Below are positions 40,409 to 56,488 of a stretch of DNA of 64,000 bases, piece after piece. The stretch comes from Eleginops maclovinus (Eukaryota > Chordata > Actinopteri > Perciformes > Eleginopidae): positions 10,416,744 through 10,480,743 of the forward strand of contig NC_086356.1 of the NCBI RefSeq assembly GCF_036324505.1, read 5' to 3'. Below the pieces are notes generated by a model. That model saw only the letters and a program-made list of their open reading frames with translations, was not told where the DNA came from and searched no databases. The translations under genes and the position numbers were made by a program. Positions within the stretch are counted from its first letter, which is position 1. Every line of letters starts with the position of its first letter.

Positions 40409-43338
40409 TTATCATACCAGCTCTGGAAAATGGTCGTGCCCAACCCTGGAGGGAAGGCACTGTTTTGGGTTATGGGGTGCAAGATTGTGGAGTATCCCTT
40501 TCTACCAACCATTTTCACAATGTCTCTCCATGTTCTAATTGTACTCACCATCATTAGGCTATTTTTCACCTCAGATGGAAGCCGGGAAGCATCACACGTG
40601 ACTAGGCTGAGTAGAGATATAGAGGGACAGTGCCAAGCATCTATGTGGGTTTCTCCACCAGGGTCTAAGAAGTGTCTCAGCCAACCTGACACAATTTGTG
40701 CGTGACAGGCCCAATTGTAGAACTGGAAGTTGGGGAGGGCGAGACCCCCCCTTTCTTTGGGCAGCTGTAACGTTTTCATTCTGAGGCGTGGCCTCTTACC
40801 GTGCCATATAAACTTGGAGACAGATCTTTCAATGTCGTTAAAGACAGATTTCCTTATCGTTAGAGGGAGCATCCGCATAGGGTAGAGCAACCTTGGGAGG
40901 ATATTCATTTTAATCAGGTTTATTCTACCCATCCAAGATAATGGGAGATCGAACCATCTATTTAAGTCTGTCTTTATTGTAGTGACAATTGAAGCAAAAT
41001 TTAGCTTGTAGAGGCTATTCAAATCAGCTGCAATCTTCACGCCTAGATAGGTGAAACTAGATTCCGACCATTTAAAGGGGAAGTTTACCAACGCATTCCT
41101 GGTCCCGAAGTTACCTAACGGTAAAGCCTCAGATTTATCATAGTTGATTTTATAGCCCGAGAAGCTGCCGAAGGTGTCTATAGTTGATATAAGAGCCGGA
41201 ATAGAGACCTCAGGTTGTTTTAGAAAAAGAATTATGTCGTCAGCATATAGCGCCAGCTTATGTACAACGCCTCCAAGATTGACTCCAGAAATCCCACTAT
41301 GGCAACGTATGGCTTCAGCTAAGGGTTCGAGGGCCAATGCGAACAGCAGAGGGGACAGTGGGCACCCTTGTCTTGTGCCCCTTCCCAGATGGAAAACCTC
41401 CGATGCACAGCCATTGACTAATACCCTAGCCATAGGGGAACAATATAGCACCTTCACCCACTTAATAAATGTAACCCCTAACCCAAATTTCTCAAGTACA
41501 TTGAAAAGAAAATCAAATTCAACTCTATCAAAAGCTTTGGCCGCATCGAGAGAGACGCAAAGCATTCTGTCTCCCGTTGAGTGGGCATACTGCAATACAT
41601 TAAGAAGGCGCCGAACATTTGTTTGAGAGGACCTGTTCAAGATAAACCCTGTCTGATCGGGGTTGATTAATGTGGGCAACAAAGCCTCCAGTCTCCTGGC
41701 TAGCAGCTTTGACAGTATCTTACAATCAACCCCAATCAGACTTATTGGTCTGTAAGATGAGCAGCAATCCGAAGGTTTATTGGTCTTTAAGATGAGTGCT
41801 ATATTGGCCAAATTAAGCGTCTGTGGCAATGAACCTTTATCAAAAGAATCCACATACATTCTGGTAAGCGGACCAACAATTAAAGCAGCCATCTTTTTAA
41901 AGAACAGAGGGCAGAACCCGTCAGGACCACCGGCCTTACCCCCTTGCAATGACATGATTGACTCAGATACTTCTTCTTCTGTAATGGGAAGACATAGAGT
42001 GTTCCTGCTCTCATCAGAGAGAGATGGCAAATTAATATGCTCGAGGAACCTATTCCTATCCTCTGTATTATCAGAGAGGTCTGAAGAGTATAAGTTTTGA
42101 TAGAAGTCTTTCATAATTTCAGTCATCCGCTTGGTTTGAAAGTGTTGCACTCCTCTACTGTCCTTTAATGAAGAAATTAAATTGGAGTCAGTCCTACCCC
42201 TTGCTAGACGAGCTAATAGTCTGCCTGGTTTGTTGGCGGACTCAAACAGACGATGCTTGGCATAGAAGATAGCCGCTCCCGCTTTCTGAGTGAGGAGACG
42301 GTCAAGGGCCGAGCGAGCTGCATCTAACTTTAGTAACACTGAATTAGAAGAGGACAGTTTAAAATCCCGTTCCAGATCAGATATGTGCTGTTCTAGCTCT
42401 ATTTGTTGCTTGAGTGATTCCTTCTTTTTAGCAGACGTATATGATATGATCGCACCTCTCAAGTATGCCTTAGCAGTCTCCCATACTGTAGATGCTGACA
42501 CGTCAGGAGTTTCGTTGATGGAGAAAAAGAGTTTTAACTGCTCCTCTAAGTATTTAAGAAAACTGGTATTACTAAGCAGAGCTGGATTTAGGCGCCAGTG
42601 TCGTGATGCTGGATCATAGTAAGGAGGAGAAAATTCAAGATAAACAGGTGAGTGATCTGAGAGAGCAGTTGCCTTGATGGAGCATAGTTTAACCCTATCC
42701 AGAGCCTGCCTTGATGTAAAAAAATAGTCAATTCTGGAAAATGAGCCGTGTGGGCGGGAGAAAAAAGTGTAATCTCTAGCTTTAGGATTAAGTGTCCTCC
42801 AGGTGTCAAATAAATTCAGATCACAACAAAGCTCTTTAGTAGCCTCTGCCATCTTTGAAAGGCGGGAGGTCTTGGAGGGGTTGTGATCCAACACAGGGTC
42901 TAAGCAGGTATTTAAATCTCCCCCTAATATTGTAAGATGTGAGATATCAGAAGACAGATCCGCCAGCAATTTGGAGTAGAAAGACATTTCAAATGTATTG
43001 GGAGAGTATACACACCCCAATGTAAGACGCTCCCCATACAAAAAACCTGTAATCAAAACACATCTCCCCTCAGAATCTTTTGTGCATTTCTCTAAAGTAA
43101 AGGGTAACTTTTTATGGAGCAATATAGCTACTCCACGACTCTTAGAGTTAAAGGAGGAGTAGAAAACTTGGCCAACCCAATCCCTTCTTAATTTTAAGTG
43201 TTCAAGATCAGAAAGGTGAGTCTCTTGTAAAAATGCTATATGAGCTGCATCCTTTTTGAGCGAGGAGAGAACCTTGCGTCTTTTAATTACATTGTTAAGC
43301 CCCTTAACATTCCACGTGATAATCTTAGTTACACTCAT
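40409..43338 (-). pseudogene. N-terminal part of L1-like ORF2 (endonuclease and reverse transcriptase)
   Basis: Starts MSVTKIITWNVKGLNN, the first APE endonuclease motif, with FLQETHLSD, SRGVAILLHK, GGDLNTCLD and SDHSPVYLEF following. The reverse transcriptase has GPDGFCPLFFKK, FILNRSSQTNVRRL, SLDAAKAFDRVEF, GTRQGCPLSPLLF and LYADDIILFLKQ. The frame is open up to the L2 junction at about 40409, after which it reads into L2 5' sequence and stops. The missing C-terminal domain lies at 35812-36714. Confidence 0.9.
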
Positions 43339-43926
43339 TGATATTGGGCTAGTTTATGCAATATGCACACTACGTCTGTAACCGTGACTGATAGCCTACT
43401 TATTAAAACGCATAGCAGTAAAGATTGAATACATGTCGCTAAGATCACACACGACGCATCAGTGGCGGGATGACCGTCTGCAGAGATATGATCAACATTA
43501 ACGTTAAGCAAGCGACAAGAGGTGGTGCTGTCAAACAAAAAACGGCCGTACTTGAACAGCGGCCCATGTAACAATACCCCAATTGGGGTCAGAAACAGAC
43601 AAATGGAAAGAGTTATTAACAAAAATAAACTTTTAAGAAAGTAAAAATAAAACACCCAAAGGGTAGCACAGCAGTCCGCGACACCGAAAGAGGTCATCAC
43701 TACGGAGAGGGAAAAAGGACTAAACAAAAACTCTCCATGCAGCCCCCGCGCCCATACAAAGGCTACCCTGCCCGTTTTCTAAATACATTATCATTGGCTA
43801 GTTAGTTGAAAATAAAATGAAAAAGGCAGTAAAAGATAGTTGCAACGTGTCCAAAACTAATAATGCCTACCTACATGTACAAGGATATAGCAAGCCCCAG
43901 TGCATGCCAGGCTCACCGGTAACATG

Positions 43927-44784
43927 TTACTCCAAAGAACCGTCCACAAACGTTTGTGCCTCATATGCATTTTCAAATGTATGCTCGGACCCTCTGTAGT
44001 TGACGACGAGCCTGGCAGGATACCGCATCACGAACCTTATCTTCTTATCCAGAAGTTTTTGGCAGACATCATTGAAGGAGCGACGTTTCTCTCGAACAGC
44101 CAGGGACAGATCTTGAGCGATGTAGATAGGGGAACCCGCATATTCCAGATTCTGCACCTTCTTCGCCGCCGACAGAATTTTCATCTTGTCCCGCGAGTTG
44201 TGAAGCTTGATAATCACTGGAGGAGGACGATTACCCTTTGGTCCGAAGCTCCGGTGGGCTCGGTCGATTTTAATGCGACCCTTCGCAGTGGAAAGCCCAA
44301 GGGCTGTTGGTAGCCAGGACTCAAAGAACTGAATAGAGTTGTTGCCTTCGGCATTCTCCTTAAAATTGAGGATTCTTATGTTGTCCCGTCGGCTCCGGTT
44401 TTCCCCCTCGTCCAGTCTTTGAGCCATACCCGCACTACACTTCTCCATCTCCTTGAGCCGTTGTTCCATGGTGGCCAATTGGTCCTCCACATTGGAGACC
44501 CGCTGTTCTGCCTCGCCGATACGTTTGGACTGATCATCTAGGCGGCTCGTAATTTTGTCTAGGGTGTCAGAGAACTTGGATAGTTTCTGTTCCATAACCT
44601 CACCAATATTCTTGGAGACTTCTCTTATAATAGCAGAAATGTCCAATGCACTCGCATCAGTCATGGTGCTAGCATTAGCTAATGGCGGCGCCACAGCTAG
44701 TATCGAAGCATGGTCAGAGATTTTCGGCTGAGTCTGTCTCTGCTTCGATGGTTTTTCTTTCTGTGATTGTCCGCTTGACTTCAT
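43927..44784 (-). CDS. L1-like ORF1 protein, 285 aa
   Basis: RNA-binding chaperone type ORF1p of the L1 group. Residues about 55-130 form a coiled coil (heptads around KITSRLDDQSKRIGEAEQRV and LATMEQRLKEMEK). Next come an RRM-like part (RRDNIRILNFKENAEG, IDRAHRSFG, VIIKLHNSRDKMKIL) and a C-terminal domain (IYIAQDLSLAVREKRRSF). The frame is complete, with a start 137 bases from the element's 5' end. Confidence 0.9.
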   Translation of the reverse strand: MKSSGQSQKEKPSKQRQTQPKISDHASILAVAPPLANASTMTDASALDISAIIREVSKNIGEVMEQKLSKFSDTLDKITSRLDDQSKRIGEAEQRVSNVEDQLATMEQRLKEMEKCSAGMAQRLDEGENRSRRDNIRILNFKENAEGNNSIQFFESWLPTALGLSTAKGRIKIDRAHRSFGPKGNRPPPVIIKLHNSRDKMKILSAAKKVQNLEYAGSPIYIAQDLSLAVREKRRSFNDVCQKLLDKKIRFVMRYPARLVVNYRGSEHTFENAYEAQTFVDGSLE

Positions 44785-44921
44785 TGTCGTGAGTTACACC
44801 GGGGCTGCGAAATTTGGGCAAGAAAACAGCACAATGGCTAAATAATTTGCAATAAATGTTACATGGGCACGGGAGCTCTGCGAAAACACAGCCTTCAGCC
44901 AACCATCGTCACGTGACCCCC

Positions 44922-44934
44922 GGGCTGCGGTTTT
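44922..44934. repeat. Target site duplication, right copy, of the L1-like element
   Basis: GGGCTGCGGTTTT, identical to 35563-35575, directly follows the 5' end of the minus-strand LINE. Confidence 0.9.
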
Positions 44935-45971
44935 AATTCATTTTTTATTCCTGTAATCTACTGAAATAATCTATGTCTTTGGGTTCTGGGTCAAAGGCAG
45001 GGCTTTTTGCAGTGCCCAAATGGAAGAGATGAGCAAGTCCCAAAACATATGGTGGTGGGTCAGGATGCAATCTTAAACTTAAAGAGCATACAACTAAAGT
45101 ACCTAACCTAGGCTCTAATGTTGAAAACCAAAGCTTGAGTCAGGGCATCTAAGAACTTGTTTCCTGGCAAAAGTATGGGGTCTTTTTAGTCTTTAGAGAC
45201 CTCTGACTCCTATCTTGTCTGGTAATGACAGTGAAAAACTGGTCCTGCATTTCCCCCCTTAATTCATATCCACATCGAAATGTAATCTGTTCTCCTTGGA
45301 CCATACTACACCATACACAAGCCGAAACCAAAACACCTTCTTGGCAAAAGAAGTTAACGGGGTTTTTTGGAGACAAAATGGAGGTTGCTCAGAGAGGCCT
45401 TCTTCATGGCTAGGCTTACTTCACAGGTGATGCTAGGTGTTAATCAAAGCAGCTGAGGTAGCACAGGTTAATACAATCCCGTTTACCATGTCTCTTTTCA
45501 ATTTCCAAGCAAACCATGTCAGCATGCACAGTCCCAGGGCTCTGAAACAGGCTTATGTACATTGTCATTAATGTTATTATTTCAACTGTGCTTTTCCTGC
45601 TTTGGTAAGTCAAAATATCTGCTTTGTAAAGGGTCTACTGTAGGAGGGAAAACAGGCTCACCCCTGCTCAGCTCAGAGTGTGGTTCATGTTTTCTCTGGC
45701 TTCGAACAGGAAATAACTGGCCCCATCCAACACATCTTTCCATAAACCGTATCGGTTAACATGTGTTGGAAATACTGGGACATTGTGCTGCTGGTTATAC
45801 ATTTCATTGTGGCATTGCAGATTAGTTATTGTAGCAGGGTAGGACCGGGTTACCATTGGCTGAGCACTATCCACCCATCCTTGCAACCTTCAAGAAAAAG
45901 GAAGAGACTGCTGCTGAGCGTCACACACTGAGAGGAGAAGGACTGCTGTGTTCTCTCTGAACCTGCTCAAC
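44935..45971. other. Upstream region of agxt2 copy B
   Basis: About 1 kb between the LINE block and the copy B start codon. No coding exon or repeat with clear ends is seen. The short ORFs here are taken as chance frames. The core promoter presumably lies in the last few hundred bases, but no TATA box is evident. Confidence 0.5.
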
Positions 45972-50594
<4,623 letters not shown>

Positions 50595-50662
50595 ACTAGA
50601 ATCAAACCTGGAAACCGCTTGCACTCAGCATTAGACTGAATTTTTCTAAGTCTTGAAATAAA

Positions 50663-51959
50663 AAAAAATGTAAATGTTAATAATCTGCTGTTGTGTCCTG
50701 GGAATTTTAACAGTCAACTAGGATATGCTTATTATAGACATGAAGACGCCCTGGCTGGTGTCTCATCTAAAGGTTTTTATTTTACAGCGAGGACATAATT
50801 GTTCCAAACAATGAGCAAACAACTTTACTGGAGGGCATCATTATATAACTCTGTTGTTCTTAATTTATCTCTGTCTAGATCTATTTAATCAACTTTATAT
50901 GTTTGCAGGCAATCGGAATGTATCGATTATTTCATGTTTGATGTAGAAACTACTTGTGCTTTTACTTATCGACGTAAAGGGACAGTGTGTAGGGTCTGGC
51001 AGGATCTATTGACCCTCTCATCATGTATCTTAAGATAGTTGTGAATACTGTACCCCATATCTGCTAATAGATCTTCCTTTAAATTCCACCTTTTTTTGCA
51101 ATGTTTTATCTCTCACTAATAAAAGAGGCATATGAAAAAGTGCATGTTTGGTACATCCATGACATGGTTACTAAATGCTTTAATGCAAAACATTTCAGTT
51201 GTTGTATGCATAGCAATGTGCAGTATTTTATTTTCATGATGTTGTAATACCACTACACAGCATTTTATGAAAAACCAAGAGAATTGCCAAAACTCATAAT
51301 ATTATTACATGTCATTTGTCATTGTCTGTACAGAGAAGTTTATAAATTACTGACAAAGGTACACGTTTCACACCAACCTAAAAGACTAGTAAGTCGCAGT
51401 TGCTCATACATACATAACTGTCTCCCAGAACAGTTTTTTATGTATTTTAATAAGAAACATATCCGCTCTCATTCAGCAAACCAGCCCGTTGAAAGTCCAA
51501 CTTTAGTTCCCAGTATGCCGCTGAGTTAATGGCTGCAGTCGAAAAGTCTTCTTTGCTGAGGAAAGTTCCTAACTGAGTGAAATGATCCAGATCTAAGTGG
51601 CAGCCATGATAAGAGCTGGTTGAAATCTCCGAATGCTTGGAAAATACTTTAATTTTTATCTCCTTTAACATTGTATACACTGTACAATCCTTTAGGAAAA
51701 AAAAGGAGAGAATGCATTCCCACAATTTTGTAGCAGCAACTTTTAAAGCTCTTGTTTAAATACAAAGCCAAGTGTAAGTGTAGTTGAATTCTCTTAGCAC
51801 CATGGAAGTCTTTTCCTAAATTCCCCTTCACATCTTTCCTTTAACTCATGACGTTTTCCATGGAGGGCAAGGAAAAGTTGTGAAGAAAAGACATAGGACA
51901 TCATTTTTTGACTAGTCAACCGCAGCCAACCTTTTTCAGGTTCATGTGTCCATGAAGTG
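50663..51959. other. Convergent 3' region of agxt2 copy B and dnajc21
   Basis: No coding exon is seen. The left side ends agxt2 copy B just after its polyA signal. Most of the rest may be dnajc21 3' UTR or intergenic DNA. Several minus-strand AATAAA-like words occur and none can be chosen with confidence. Confidence 0.5.
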
Positions 51960-54900
51960 TTATCTGTTCTTCTTCTTGTCTTTTTTACTCTTGGTTGTTG
52001 ATCTTTGAGGAGCGTTTGAGGAGATCGCGATGGCGTGACCGCTGGTCTTCAGATGATCAAACAACTTGTTCCTTGTGGGGAACTCAGTGTTGCAGATCAC
52101 ACAGTTGAGGATAACTTCCTTCTGGAAGTAAAAATGGGTTATGTGATTTAATATTACAAGTATGGATAATTTTCTTACAGTAAATCATATAATTCATTTG
52201 ATTTTGGCTACTCATAAGGGAGGGCAAAGTAAACACAGATGCTGTTAAACTGACATGTGTGGATGCACGTAAAGGCATAGTGATAACAAACATATTGGAT
52301 AAAAATCTCTGCCATAAATGCTGCGTTTAACTGTACAAACCTCAGGACAATTTTCTTCTTCTGTGGTAGACTTTGCATTCTTCGGTTTCTCCTTTCCTCC
52401 CACCTTCTTCCCTTTGGTCTTCCCAGAGCTAGGCAACATTCAGATGACAGATAAGCAACAATTTTAGAAAGACTACAGAAACATTCGAGTAGAAACCAAG
52501 TGTATGGCAAAACACAGAGTTAGTTTTCTTGTTCCCTCTGAGCATAAAACGACCACTAGTTTTAACCACCACAGATTTTTGAACAAATCCTAAGAAAAAG
52601 ACATTGACATGTTTCCTTAAGAACAGATCTGTACTGACCTCTTCACTTCTGTGGGGGCCGGATCCTCCTGTTTCTCCGGATCTGTGGGAGTGGTATCATC
52701 CCGTTTCTCCAGCTCTGTGGAAGTGGTATCATCCTGTTTCTCCGGCTCTGTCGGGTTCTCTGACTTCTCAGGGGCTTCTTCCTCGCAGGTTGTCAGTGTT
52801 TGCTTCTCTTCCTCTTCCTCTGGAGTACTCTGCGTTGCATGAGAACATCATTAATATAAAGAAAGCATTTAGGAAAGGTTCGAATCCCCTTCAATACAAG
52901 AGAAGATGCTCACCTGTGCTACTTTCTGCTGTTTCTTTTTCCTCTTTTGCTTCTTGGAGAGCCTGTGTAGGTGAAAGAAAGACATTTTATAAAATTCTGA
53001 TGAGTCATCAAGCTCTTCCCACCCTGAAAGACAAAGTGAGCAAGTAGCTACATACCTTTGTCTTGGCTTGTCTTCCTCCTCCTCTTCCTCCTCCTCATCT
53101 TCTAGCTTAGTTTCCTCCTTTCCGTTCACATTCAAACCAAGTGACTCATCCTCTTCCTCCAGCTGTTGCCGTAGTATTGCCACCATCTCCCGGTGCTTTT
53201 TGGATTTTTCATGGTTTTTCATGCTGCAAAGAAGAAGGTAAACAAACTATAGATAAAACGTAAAAAGGTAATACTAAAGCAGATTAAGCACGAGTAAAGA
53301 GAATAAATGCCCTTTACGGATACATATTATGACCACCTTTCCAAAGCCAACTAAAGGAATTAAACCCGCAGAAATGAATTATTTAAAAAACACCCTTGAA
53401 GTGACAACGACTGATAATGTCATTTCATTTTACCGTTATAGTTTTTCCCATTCTTCTGTTTAAAAAACATTCAAAAAGCATCACAAGAGGAAGTAGCGTG
53501 TAGGTGCAGAGGACCTCTGGTAGGTGGAGTGAGTGGTAGTTTACTCACGCTTTATCTGATTTGAAGGATTTGTCACAGGCTGGGCAGTACAGACTGGCAT
53601 AATAATCATCCATCGTCAGCTCGTCTCCATTAGGCTGTTCTGCATCTGTAATTGAATATACAAATGTTTATATAAAAGGCACCAGACACAAAGTAAAGGG
53701 AATAGGTGCTACCTGGCAAGTTGAAAGTTCTGCCTGATGGAGTATAAGATGTTGCATTTGATTTGAGATGTGTTACAACGTGTAAGTGCAGAAGTATAAA
53801 GTATGCAGTCTCACTGACCTTCTCCCTCATCACTGTTCTTCTCCCCTTGGTCAATATCCAACTCTTCTTCCTCACTTTCTGATCCATCTCCAAACTCCTT
53901 TCCATATTGAGCCTCCATCTGCTGCAGCTCCTTCTCAAGTTCAGACATGGCTGCCCAGCTCTGCTCCTTGTAGCCTTCTGCCAGTCTGGTATGGGTATAA
54001 AACATAGTAGAATGAGTATGAGGAAAAAGAGAGACAAATAAATGTAAGATGTAAGTCACTGTGCATCCACCACTTACTTGGCATTGCTAAGTTTCTGCTT
54101 CCTCCTCAGCTCCTCCGCCTTCTTGATCTTCTCAGCGTTCTGCTCCTCCACCAGCTTTCTGTGGGCTTGCACACGCCGGTCACGCTTGCGGACAAAAGCC
54201 ACGAGTTGCCGCACAAGCTCGTTGCGCTCTTTTCGAGACTTCTCTCTTGTCTTCTTGTTATCTTTCTCCATAGCTCTTTTCTCCCAGCGGTTGGATGCCT
54301 GCCTTGTATCATACTCCTCCTTCCAGGCAAAGTTTTTACGAGTGCAGAAGCTCTGCCAGTAGCCGTAAAACACATGCACGACCTGTAATATGAAAATAGA
54401 CAGATTAAACATACAAGCTGAATAAAAGTAATCCCTAAATTTAGTTTTTATTCAGAGAAAGACACGAAAAACGAATTCACGATTTAATTGAATTGTACAT
54501 ACATTATCCAACAGAGGAACAACAATGAGGCAAAGACAAAGTGTGTGTTTTTTGCTTACAGTATCATAGTCACTCTCAGAGTCTCCAAAAGGAGGAAAAT
54601 CTTCCTCATCATCATCCTCTTCCACCTTACTGTGCTCCATCTCCTCCTTAACAATGGACTCAAAGAGGTTTTTGTAGACCGTGTAAAAACCCTAAGGGAA
54701 AGAGAGATTGATGATTGATCTTGTTTCATTTGGCACTTCCTTGTCTGAAAACCATGGCAGAAAAGACGTGGTTGAAGGTTTGATGTGACCGTTTGTAAGT
54801 TTGGGAACAACATGATCCCTGCACACATCACCACAAACACTAACCTTCTCGTCATCTCCGAAGCCAGAGTAGCAGGTGACAGTGAAATACTGCAGGAGGT

Positions 54901-55498
54901 CAATGCTGTCATCTGCATAATCTCCACTGATTCCTCCTTTCAGAAGAGCCTCTCTGTGATTGTCATACCTGCAACACAAAAGAAAACATACGGATAAAAC
55001 CTAAGGCTTTTTTAACCCAAAGTTTGCACATAAAAAAAGTTTTTGTAAAAGATATGACAAACCAAGCTCTTTCCTGGGGATCACTTAGGACATCATAAGC
55101 TGCCTGAATCAGCTTAAAATGCTCTGCCGCCTCCTCAGGATTGTCCAAGTTTTTATCTAGAAATGTTCATATGGAAGCAAAAAACTGTTATCGGAAGGTT
55201 TGAGAGAATAATAGCCATATACTACACCATCATAATGTAGTGCAACATGTCACTCTTGAATGGCATATATACTTAGCAAACCACAAATCATTTGAGATAA
55301 CTTACCAATACGTCAACAATAATATTCCACTGTGATTGATGATTTTACATCAGATAGTGACTATAATGCTACTTAGTGGGTCCATGAGATGTTGTGCTTA
55401 CCTGGATGCCATTTTAATGCTAATTTACGATATGCTTTCTTCAAATCATCGTCTCCTGCGTCTCGTTTCACGCTCAACATTTCATAGTGACACTTCAT
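51960..55498 (-). CDS. dnajc21: DnaJ homologue subfamily C member 21
   Basis: J-domain co-chaperone, homologue of yeast Jjj1, which helps recycle the shuttling factor from cytoplasmic pre-60S ribosomes. Twelve exons on minus: 55498-55402, 55156-55063, 54968-54845, 54691-54560, 54382-54078, 53985-53819, 53645-53549, 53223-53056, 52962-52914, 52829-52639, 52428-52341 and 52121-51960. They sum to 1674 nt (557 residues; human 531). The J domain begins [10 protein letters not shown] and has the HPD motif, split between exons 1 and 2. A charged coiled-coil region follows ([20 protein letters not shown]). Two C2H2 fingers are visible: [24 protein letters not shown] and [23 protein letters not shown], given here by span. 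Exon 10 carries about three 33-bp repeats of the [10 protein letters not shown] type, which partly explains the extra length. Confidence 0.95.
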
Positions 55499-56488
55499 TG
55501 TAAGCTAACTGTTAAGACAAACTCCACTAGAAGAAGTGATCAGATGTTCACGTTGCCAAACGAAGCTAACTTTAGCATGTAACTATGCTAACTGCAGCAT
55601 GCTAGCAAAAGAGTTTAAACGACCCTGACTCCTCCACTGATAACGACACTATTGTAACGTTGAGCCTAACATATTGAAAAAAATACATATATTATTTTTG
55701 ATAAAACCGATACTTGAAGACCGCTTGTTGAAAGCATTATCAATGGATATATCTGTAACATATGGTAACGTTAAATCTCGCGAGAGTTGCTCTTCTTCAC
55801 TTCATAATTTCGGCAGATAAGAAACTATGATTGAGTGGTGCTGCTGCCCTCAAGCGTTTGAATCCGAATCAACATCGTATTATATTATCCGGCCATGCAG
55901 GTCTAGCCCATGGAGACTGTTCTGTTTTTGAAACCCTGACTGTGGCCTTAAAACATTACATGCATCTTACATTATAACAAATTATAAATACCCTCAATTA
56001 CTTCTTCATTCCAGTTAGTCAAACATTTCTGTAAAAAATCTTTTTCAAGAGCTTACTGCTTTGCATATAATGTTGTACTTGACTCCCTTATTATAAAACC
56101 ATACATCATTTGTAGTACCTTCTGGTAAGAAATCTAAAATACAAAAAAAAATAAAGAAATAATTTGATATAAAAAATGTTACATTTTATAATAAAAATTC
56201 AAAAGTATTTCTCTTGGCATCTTTTGTTTTTGATTGTTTCTTTCATTTCACGGAAAGTGAAAGACTACTCAATAACACGAGGATATCTATATGTCTTTCG
56301 GGATGTATTCGATGCAAATAAATCATGTAGACCACTTCGACTATATTAACAAGATAACATTTTATTTTTTATGACGTGCAGGACATGCATTACCTCCTCC
56401 TCTCCACCAGAGAGCGCTTCCTCTGCTCTATCCACACGTGTGTTATTGGAGTATGATGCTGCGCGAGATCTGCAAAACATAAAGAAAA
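55499..56488. promoter_or_regulatory. Divergent intergenic region of dnajc21 and brix1
   Basis: Start codons of the two genes are 990 bases apart, head to head. No coding sequence lies between. A palindromic TCTCGCGAGA element at 55776-55785 and a CTCF-like word near the brix1 start are the visible sites. Confidence 0.6.
55776..55785. promoter_or_regulatory. TCTCGCGAGA promoter element
   Basis: A perfect 10-base palindrome about 280 bases upstream of the dnajc21 ATG. This motif is known from vertebrate housekeeping promoters and is bound by BANP. Its place between two ribosome-assembly genes fits that role. Binding in this species is inferred. Confidence 0.6.

Larger units (their letters stand above)
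35576..44921 (-). mobile_element. Full-length L1-like LINE, split by an L2 insertion
   Basis: A minus-strand non-LTR retrotransposon of about 5.65 kb once the inserted L2 is discounted. From its 5' end: a short 5' UTR (44921-44785), ORF1 (44784-43927), a ~590-base spacer, ORF2 starting at 43338, a short 3' UTR containing AATAAA, and a poly-A tail of about 20 (35572-35594 on plus). A 13-base target duplication flanks it, so the 5' end looks complete. Apart from the L2 insertion the ORFs seem uninterrupted. Presence of ORF1 with a coiled coil and an ORF2 with APE endonuclease and YADD reverse transcriptase places it in the L1/Tx1 group. Confidence 0.92.
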
